A program made the translations under genes and the position numbers. Below the pieces are notes generated by a model. That model was given only the letters and a program-made list of their open reading frames with translations. It searched no databases and was not told the DNA's origin. From contig QHYP01000142.1 of NCBI GenBank assembly GCA_003224195.1, positions 1 to 9,977 of the forward strand: a stretch of 9,977 nt of DNA. Reading direction: 5' to 3'. The stretch is from Acidobacteriota bacterium (GTDB taxonomy: Bacteria > Acidobacteriota > Terriglobia > Acidiferrales > UBA7541). Shown here piece by piece: positions 5,380 through 9,977 of this stretch. Every line of letters starts with the position of its first letter. Position 1 is the first letter of the stretch.

Positions 5380-8040
5380 CTACTTTTTCGCTTCGCCGTT
5401 CTCTTCATGGAGGACAGCGGCGGCGGCGACGGAATCCTTCTCTTCCAGCCGCAGTAGCCGTACGCCTTGCGTCGAGCGGCCCGCCTCGCGGATCTCGTTT
5501 GCGTGCACGCGGATCACCTTGCCGTGCTCGGTGATGATCATCACGTCGGACTCTTCCGTCACCTGCAGCGTGGTGACGACTGAGCCGTTGCGCTCCATGG
5601 TCTTCATGTTCACGACGCCCTTGCCGCCCCGCGACGTGATGCGGTACTCCGCCAGCGGCGTGCGCTTCCCGTAGCCCTTCTCGGAGACGGTGAGCATCAG
5701 CGAGGTCAGCGAATCCCGGATCTCCTCGTTTTCGAGTTCTTCCAGATTCTTCGTCGTCTTCTGGTGCTCTTTCGCGATGATCTCGAAGTCCGGCTGTACC
5801 GCGTCCATCGAGACGACGTAATCGTCCTTATCCAGGTCCATGCCGTTCACCCCGCCGGCCGCGCGGCCCATCGCCCGCACTTCCGTCTCGCGGAAAAGAA
5901 TGGCCTGACCTTCGTGGCTCGCCAGAAAAATCATCTGCTTACTGTCGGTGAGCTTCGCGCCGATCAGCTCATCCTTCGGCTCGAGATTTATGGCGATGAT
6001 GCCTGCCGACCGCGGATTGGAAAATTCCACGAGCGCGGATTTCTTCACTGTGCCGTTGCGCGTCGCCAGAAGAACGTATCTCCCTTCTTCTTCGAGGCTG
6101 CGCACCGCGACGAGCGCCGTCAGCTTCTCATCTTCCTGGAACCGCACCAGGCTGGAAATCGCTTTCCCCCGCGTGGCCGCCGCCGCCTCGGGAATTTCGT
6201 ATACCTTCAGCCAATAAACACGGCCTTTCGACGTGAACAGCAGAATGTAGCTGTGCGCCGAGGCGATGAAGAGGTGCTCGACGAAGTCCTCTTCCTTTGT
6301 GCGCGCGCCGATTCGGCCTTTGCCTCCGCGCGACTGGTGCCGGTAGACGTCCACGGCCGTCCGCTTGATGTACCCCGCATGGCTCACCGTGATCGCCTGG
6401 TCGGTGTCCGCGATCAGATCTTCGAGCTTGATCTCCTCGACCTTGTCCACGATCTGCGTGCGCCGGTCGTCGCCGTAAGTCTTCTGCACCTCGCGCAGTT
6501 CGTCCGTGATCACCTGCTTCAGCCTCTTCTCGCTCGCCAGGATCTCTTCCAGCTCCGCAATGCGCTCGCGGATGGACTTCAATTCTTTGAGAATTTCTTC
6601 CACGGAGAGCTGCGTGAGCCGGTGGAGCTGTAACTCGAGAATGGCGTCCACTTGCGCCGGCGTGAGGCCCGAAGTGCCGCTCCCGGCCGCCGTCTCCCCT
6701 TCGACGCCGCCGAGCTTGTACTTCCTTCCATCGAGCTTCACGCCCTCGATCTTCTTGGACCTGCCGTTTTCGGTGATCGCGACCTCCTGCTCGGAAAAAA
6801 ACTTGAGCAGGTTTTCCTTCGCCTCCGCGCGGCTCGCCGATCCCCGGATGATACGGATCACGTTGTCCAGATGGTCCAGCGCGATCTGATAGCCGACCAA
6901 AATGTGTTCGCGCTCGCGCGCCTTGCGCAGCTCGTAGCGCGTGCGCCGCAGCACCACGTCGCGCCGGTGCTCGATGAACAGCCGCAGCAGATTCACCAGG
7001 CCCAGCTCTTTCGGCTGCCCGCCCACAATCGCCAGCAGGATCATCCCGAACGATTCCTGCATCTGCGTGTGCTTGTAGAGGTTGTTCAGGATGAGCTGCG
7101 ACTCTTCCCCGCGCTTTATTTCAATGACGATGCGCATTCCGGAGCGGTCCGATTCGTCGCGCACGTCGGCCACGCCGTCGAGCTTCCGCGTCTGCACGAG
7201 CTCGGCGATGCGCTTGATGAGCGTGGCCTTGTTCACCTGATAGGGAATTTCCGTGACCACGATGTTTTCGCGGTCTTTGCCGACCTCTTCAATCGCGGCT
7301 TTGGCTCGCATGGTGAAGCTGCCGCGGCCATGCGTGTACGCTGCCTCGATGCCTTCGCGGCCGGCAATGTACCCGCCGGTCGGAAAGTCCGGCCCGGGCA
7401 CGAGCTTCAACACTTCCTTCAGCGTCGTGTCCGGTTTTTCGATCAGCAGCACCGTCGCTTCAATGACTTCGCGCAAGTTGTGCGGAGGAATGTTCGTCGC
7501 CATGCCGACGGCGATGCCGCTCGCGCCGTTCACGAGCAGGTTCGGAATGCGCGTCGGCAGAACCACCGGCTCCCGCTCCGTTTCGTCGAAGTTTGCAACG
7601 AAATCGACGGTCTCTTTCTCAATATCCGCAAGCAGCTCTTCGGCGATTCTTGCCAGGCGCGCTTCCGTGTACCGCATCGCCGCAGGCATGTCGCCGTCCA
7701 CCGAGCCGAAGTTGCCCTGCCCGTCGACCAGCGGGTAGCGCATGTTGAAGTCCTGCGCCATTCGCACCAGCGCGTCGTATACGGGCGTATCGCCGTGCGG
7801 GTGATACTTCCCGAGGACCTCGCCGACGATCTTCGCGCACTTGCGGTAGGGCTTCGTCGAAGTGAGCCCCAGCTCGTACATGCCGAACAAAATGCGCCGG
7901 TGCACCGGCTTCAAGCCGTCGCGCACGTCCGGCAGCGCGCGCCCGATGATCACGCTCATCGCGTAGTCGAGATACGACTTCCTCATCTCGGCTTCGATAT
8001 CGACCGGAATCATTACCGACAGGTTCTGTTCGTCCGCCAT
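5380..8040 (-). CDS. gyrA: DNA gyrase subunit A
   Basis: Complete protein of 886 residues. With GyrB it forms the A2B2 type II topoisomerase that introduces negative supercoils using ATP. The N-terminal breakage-reunion domain has GRALPDVRDGLKPVHRRIL (33-51), KYHPHGD (78-84), DGQGNFGSVDGD (106-117) and the catalytic Tyr124 in RYTEARL. A coiled-coil segment covers about 460-520. The C-terminal beta-pinwheel starts near 525 and carries the GyrA box QSRGGKG at 569-575, which distinguishes GyrA from ParC; a second SRGGKG occurs at 803-808. Quinolone-region residues are Thr85, Pro86 and Asp89, aligned to E. coli Ser83, Ala84 and Asp87. A charged stretch at about 751-778 looks like an insertion between pinwheel blades. 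I start at the ATG at 8040 (MADEQNLSV) because a GAGG lies 4 nt upstream; an ATG at 8085 falls inside the palindromic repeat and would add unrelated residues. GyrB lies upstream on the same strand, separated by a small gene. Confidence 0.98.
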   Translation of the reverse strand: MADEQNLSVMIPVDIEAEMRKSYLDYAMSVIIGRALPDVRDGLKPVHRRILFGMYELGLTSTKPYRKCAKIVGEVLGKYHPHGDTPVYDALVRMAQDFNMRYPLVDGQGNFGSVDGDMPAAMRYTEARLARIAEELLADIEKETVDFVANFDETEREPVVLPTRIPNLLVNGASGIAVGMATNIPPHNLREVIEATVLLIEKPDTTLKEVLKLVPGPDFPTGGYIAGREGIEAAYTHGRGSFTMRAKAAIEEVGKDRENIVVTEIPYQVNKATLIKRIAELVQTRKLDGVADVRDESDRSGMRIVIEIKRGEESQLILNNLYKHTQMQESFGMILLAIVGGQPKELGLVNLLRLFIEHRRDVVLRRTRYELRKAREREHILVGYQIALDHLDNVIRIIRGSASRAEAKENLLKFFSEQEVAITENGRSKKIEGVKLDGRKYKLGGVEGETAAGSGTSGLTPAQVDAILELQLHRLTQLSVEEILKELKSIRERIAELEEILASEKRLKQVITDELREVQKTYGDDRRTQIVDKVEEIKLEDLIADTDQAITVSHAGYIKRTAVDVYRHQSRGGKGRIGARTKEEDFVEHLFIASAHSYILLFTSKGRVYWLKVYEIPEAAAATRGKAISSLVRFQEDEKLTALVAVRSLEEEGRYVLLATRNGTVKKSALVEFSNPRSAGIIAINLEPKDELIGAKLTDSKQMIFLASHEGQAILFRETEVRAMGRAAGGVNGMDLDKDDYVVSMDAVQPDFEIIAKEHQKTTKNLEELENEEIRDSLTSLMLTVSEKGYGKRTPLAEYRITSRGGKGVVNMKTMERNGSVVTTLQVTEESDVMIITEHGKVIRVHANEIREAGRSTQGVRLLRLEEKDSVAAAAVLHEENGEAKK

Positions 8041-8042
8041 TT

Positions 8043-8048
8043 CCCCTC
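8043..8048 (-). promoter_or_regulatory. Ribosome binding site of gyrA
   Basis: GAGGGG on the minus strand just before the ATG at 8040; taking GAGG as the core gives a 4-nt spacer. It supports the start at MADEQ rather than the ATG at 8085 inside the palindrome. Confidence 0.6.
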
Positions 8049-8068
8049 GCCGTAGCCCGAAATCTCCG

Positions 8069-8100
8069 TTGTAGGGGCGCAGCATGCTGCGCCCCTACAA
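8069..8100. repeat. Perfect 32-bp palindrome upstream of gyrA
   Basis: The 32 bases are their own reverse complement: arms of 16 bp with no spacer, centred on GCATGC between 8084 and 8085. The left arm contains TGTAGGGGCGCAGCATG, 17 nt identical to the start of the second element at 8394-8410, and the right flank ACAAGCACT resembles that element's ACAAGGCACT. It lies 7 nt past the stop of the small gene and 28 nt before the gyrA ATG. No T tract follows in either direction, so it is not a standard terminator. I read it as a dispersed REP- or MITE-like intergenic element; cruciform formation or protein binding is possible but unproven. Confidence 0.9.
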
Positions 8101-8107
8101 GCACTGC

Positions 8108-8386
8108 CTATCGTTTCGCCGCGTGTTCCACCACGTACGCCTTCACGGTGTCGAATGCATCCGCCGCGTTCATGAACCGCCGCGCCGCAAAATGCTCTTC
8201 GAGGCGCCGCAAGAACTTGTCCCGCTCCGCCTCGCTGGCAAATTCCGCAATCACGCGCTCATCGGCCCCCACTGCATCAAGGCCCCCACGAACATGCGCA
8301 TTCTCGTTCGCCGGCACTGCCCGAAACTCGCTCACGCTCAATCCTCGCAGCCCCGGCTCCGTCGTCCATCCCAATTGGTAGAGCAT
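8108..8386 (-). CDS. Hypothetical small protein between gyrB and gyrA
   Basis: Protein of 92 residues if started at the ATG at 8386; I do not recognise a family. The C-terminal half (about residues 44-92) reads like a real soluble protein: ERVIAEFASEAERDKFLRR continues into an amphipathic charged helix, followed by AADAFDTVKAYVVEH. No cysteine, membrane segment or signal peptide is present. The start is uncertain. The ATG at 8386 has only AGG at 5 nt, while a GTG at 8335 has GAGGA 6 nt upstream and would give a 75-residue protein beginning VSEFRAVPANE. The first codons also overlap a stretch resembling a tRNA D-arm on the plus strand, which favours the shorter form. It lies 74 nt after gyrB and 67 nt before gyrA on the same strand, so it is probably co-transcribed with them, and is bracketed by two copies of one repeat family. 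Nothing in the sequence ties it to gyrase function. Confidence 0.6.
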   Translation of the reverse strand: MLYQLGWTTEPGLRGLSVSEFRAVPANENAHVRGGLDAVGADERVIAEFASEAERDKFLRRLEEHFAARRFMNAADAFDTVKAYVVEHAAKR

Positions 8387-8393
8387 CCCTGCC

Positions 8394-8450
8394 TGTAGGG
8401 GCGCAGCATGTAGCAGACCCCGGACGTTTTAGCGGGGCCGCGCCCCCACA
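8394..8450 (-). repeat. Bipartite hairpin repeat after gyrB, second copy of the palindromic element
   Basis: The outer arms 8394-8404 (TGTAGGGGCGC) and 8440-8450 pair over 11 positions, and the inner arms 8416-8422 and 8433-8439 pair over 7 positions around a 10-nt loop. The two stems abut on one side and are separated by an 11-nt bulge (8405-8415) on the other. The single imperfect position in each stem (8397/8447 and 8417/8438) is an A-C mismatch on the plus strand but a G-U wobble in RNA from the minus strand, the direction of gyrB. It begins 10 nt after the gyrB stop and shares 17 nt with the palindrome at 8069-8100, which looks like the same element lacking the inner hairpin. It may stabilise or end part of the gyrB transcript, but there is no T tract. 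Confidence 0.75.
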
Positions 8451-8460
8451 AGGCACTCCC

Positions 8461-9977
8461 CTAAATATCCAAATTCACGACTTCCAGCGCATTCTCCTCG
8501 ATGAACTTGCGGCGCGCTTCGACGTTTTCGCCCATGAGCGTGGTGAAAATATCTTCGGCCGCCACGGCGTCCTCGAGCTTCACCTTCAGCAGCGTGCGCG
8601 TCTCCGCGTTCATCGTCGTCTGCCAGAGTTGCTCCGGATTCATTTCGCCCAGGCCCTTGAACCGCGTAATCGTGAAATCTTTCTTCGCGTCCTCGAGAAC
8701 GAAATCGAGAACATCCTTGGCCTTTTCCTTTGTCACTTTGGCGCCGTTGCGTGAAATCGTGAATGGCGGCTTGTTGTACTCCTCGATTTGCTTCGTCAGC
8801 GCGCGCAGCCGCTTGTATTCCGCCGTCGAAGCCAGCGCCCAATTGACTTTGATATTGTGCGGCGCGCCGAATTGAATCTCGTACAGGCTGTGCTCTTCGT
8901 CGAACGCGATCGTCCCGTCAAGCTTCAGTTTGGCTTTCTCCACTTCCTTGAGCAGCTTGTCGAGACTCTTCTTGTCCTCGAAGTCCGTCTTTTTCTCGAG
9001 CCCGCTCTCCGCCAGCATTTCGACAAGCCCCGGCTCGCGCAACCGCCGGCCGAGCTTGGCCGCAACCGCGCCGTATTCCTGCACATTCAGCAGGAACGAT
9101 GTCAGCCCTCCGCCTTGCAGCGTGACGCCGTCTTTTCCCTTGACCACATGGTCTTCCGTGGCTCGCTTCATCAGCTCGCGCGCAAATTCGCGTTCGTCGC
9201 GGATGTAGCGCTCGCTCTTGCCGCGCTTCACGCGGTAGAGCGGCGGCTGCGCGATAAAAACGTGCTCGCGCTCGATCAGCTCCTTCATGTGCCGGAAGAA
9301 AAACGTCAGCAGCAGCGTGCGGATGTGCGAGCCATCCACGTCCGCGTCGGTCATCAGGATAATCTTGTGGTAGCGGACCCGGCCCGCATCGAACTCGTCC
9401 TTGCCGATGCCCGTGCCCAGCGCCGTGATGATCGCGCGAATCTCTTCGTGCCCGAGCATTTTGTCGTAGCGCGCCTTTTCGACGTTCAGGATTTTTCCTT
9501 TGAGCGGCAGGATGGCCTGGTAGCGCCGGTCGCGCCCCTGCTTCGCCGAGCCGCCGGCCGATTCGCCCTCAACAATGAAAACCTCGCAGCGGGCGGGGTC
9601 GCGTTCCTGGCAATCGGCGAGCTTCCCGGGCAGCCCGCTCGAATCCATCGCGGACTTGCGCCGCGTCAACTCGCGCGCCTTGCGCGCCGCTTCACGCGCG
9701 CGCGCCGCCTCGATGCACTTGCCGATAATGCGCCGCGCCACGGTCGAGTGCTTGTCGAAGTATTCGCCGAGCTTCTCATTCACAAGTTGCTCGACGTCGC
9801 CCTTGATGTCGCTGTTCAGTTTGCCCTTGGTCTGCCCCTCGAACTGCGGCTGCGGCAGCCGAACGGAAACCACGGCAACCAGCCCTTCGCGCACGTCATC
9901 GCCCGTGATCGTCACTTCGTCCTTCTGCTCGCGTAGCATTCCCGCCGCCGACGCGAAGTTGTTGATCGAACGCGTCA
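8461..9977 (-). CDS. gyrB: DNA gyrase subunit B, C-terminal part (5' end outside window)
   Basis: The last 504 residues of the ATPase subunit of DNA gyrase. The frame runs off the window edge, where TRSINNFASAAGML is read just upstream of an internal Met at 9939; this is the end of the transducer (GHKL/S5-like) region, so the true start lies outside. The TOPRIM domain follows, with EGESAGGS at 9547-9570, PLKGKILNVEKARYDKML, and the metal-binding DADVDG at 9331-9348 followed by SHIRTLLLTF. The C-terminal tail that contacts GyrA contains RFKGLGEMNPEQLW (about 8623-8664) and ends in NLDI. Between TOPRIM and tail lies an insertion of about 170 residues (roughly 8680-9192), as in E. coli-type GyrB and absent from Gram-positive forms. 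The TOPRIM motif has Glu where E. coli has Asp426. It is upstream of the small gene and gyrA on the same strand. Confidence 0.98.
   Translation of the reverse strand, partial: TRSINNFASAAGMLREQKDEVTITGDDVREGLVAVVSVRLPQPQFEGQTKGKLNSDIKGDVEQLVNEKLGEYFDKHSTVARRIIGKCIEAARAREAARKARELTRRKSAMDSSGLPGKLADCQERDPARCEVFIVEGESAGGSAKQGRDRRYQAILPLKGKILNVEKARYDKMLGHEEIRAIITALGTGIGKDEFDAGRVRYHKIILMTDADVDGSHIRTLLLTFFFRHMKELIEREHVFIAQPPLYRVKRGKSERYIRDEREFARELMKRATEDHVVKGKDGVTLQGGGLTSFLLNVQEYGAVAAKLGRRLREPGLVEMLAESGLEKKTDFEDKKSLDKLLKEVEKAKLKLDGTIAFDEEHSLYEIQFGAPHNIKVNWALASTAEYKRLRALTKQIEEYNKPPFTISRNGAKVTKEKAKDVLDFVLEDAKKDFTITRFKGLGEMNPEQLWQTTMNAETRTLLKVKLEDAVAAEDIFTTLMGENVEARRKFIEENALEVVNLDI

Noticed and set aside
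6652..8055. Plus-strand open frame of 467 codons opposite gyrA
   Set aside because: It lies opposite the unambiguous gyrA catalytic region; its composition (Arg, His, Val, Gln) is typical of an antisense shadow.
8041..8085. Extension of GyrA to the ATG at 8085
   Set aside because: The added 15 residues are encoded by the palindromic repeat and leader; the ATG at 8040 has a ribosome binding site and gives a normal GyrA start.
8362..8400. tRNA-like stretch: AATTGGTAGAGCATCC on the plus strand matches a tRNA D-arm, followed by a 5-bp stem with a 6-nt loop
   Set aside because: The 5' side reads CCC instead of the GCTC needed to pair with GAGC, there is no T-arm (GTTCGAATC-like) or acceptor stem, and it overlaps the small gene. 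At most a decayed tRNA fragment, more likely coincidence.
8788..9936. Plus-strand open frame of 382 codons opposite gyrB
   Set aside because: It lies opposite the GyrB TOPRIM domain and insertion; no recognisable protein pattern.

Overview
The window carries seven genes, all read from the minus strand, so transcription runs from high to low coordinates. Base composition is high in G+C with little intergenic space. The probable source is a Gram-negative, Acidobacteriota-like bacterium. The grounds are a GyrB with the large insertion typical of Gram-negative bacteria, a large secreted M14 peptidase of a type common in Acidobacteriota and Bacteroidota, and an exported beta-propeller lactonase. 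That placement is an inference from protein style, not from a database match.

Layout in transcription order: (1) 9977-8461, the C-terminal two thirds of gyrB, cut by the window edge; (2) 8450-8394, a bipartite hairpin repeat just after the gyrB stop; (3) 8386-8108, a small unrecognised gene; (4) 8100-8069, a perfect 32-bp palindrome of the same repeat family; (5) 8040-5380, complete gyrA; (6) 5274-4096, an exported lactonase-family beta-propeller; (7) 4071-3667, a small membrane protein 24 nt after it; (8) 3612-3580, a hairpin with a T-rich tail; (9) 3556-485, a secreted M14-type zinc peptidase of 1023 residues; (10) 387-16, a small antibiotic-biosynthesis-monooxygenase (ABM) domain protein.

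How the genes work together: gyrB and gyrA encode the two subunits of DNA gyrase and form a gyrase locus interrupted by the small gene and its two flanking repeats. The lactonase and membrane-protein genes look like a two-gene unit. The peptidase has its own strong ribosome binding site behind a terminator-like hairpin, and the ABM gene follows after 97 nt. No functional link between the gyrase half and the peptidase/lactonase half is evident.

This is mostly ordinary housekeeping sequence. I see no defence system, mobile element with a transposase, CRISPR array, RNA gene or biosynthetic cluster. The points most worth a second look are the paired structured repeats around the small gene between gyrB and gyrA, and the non-E. 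coli residues in both quinolone-determining regions.
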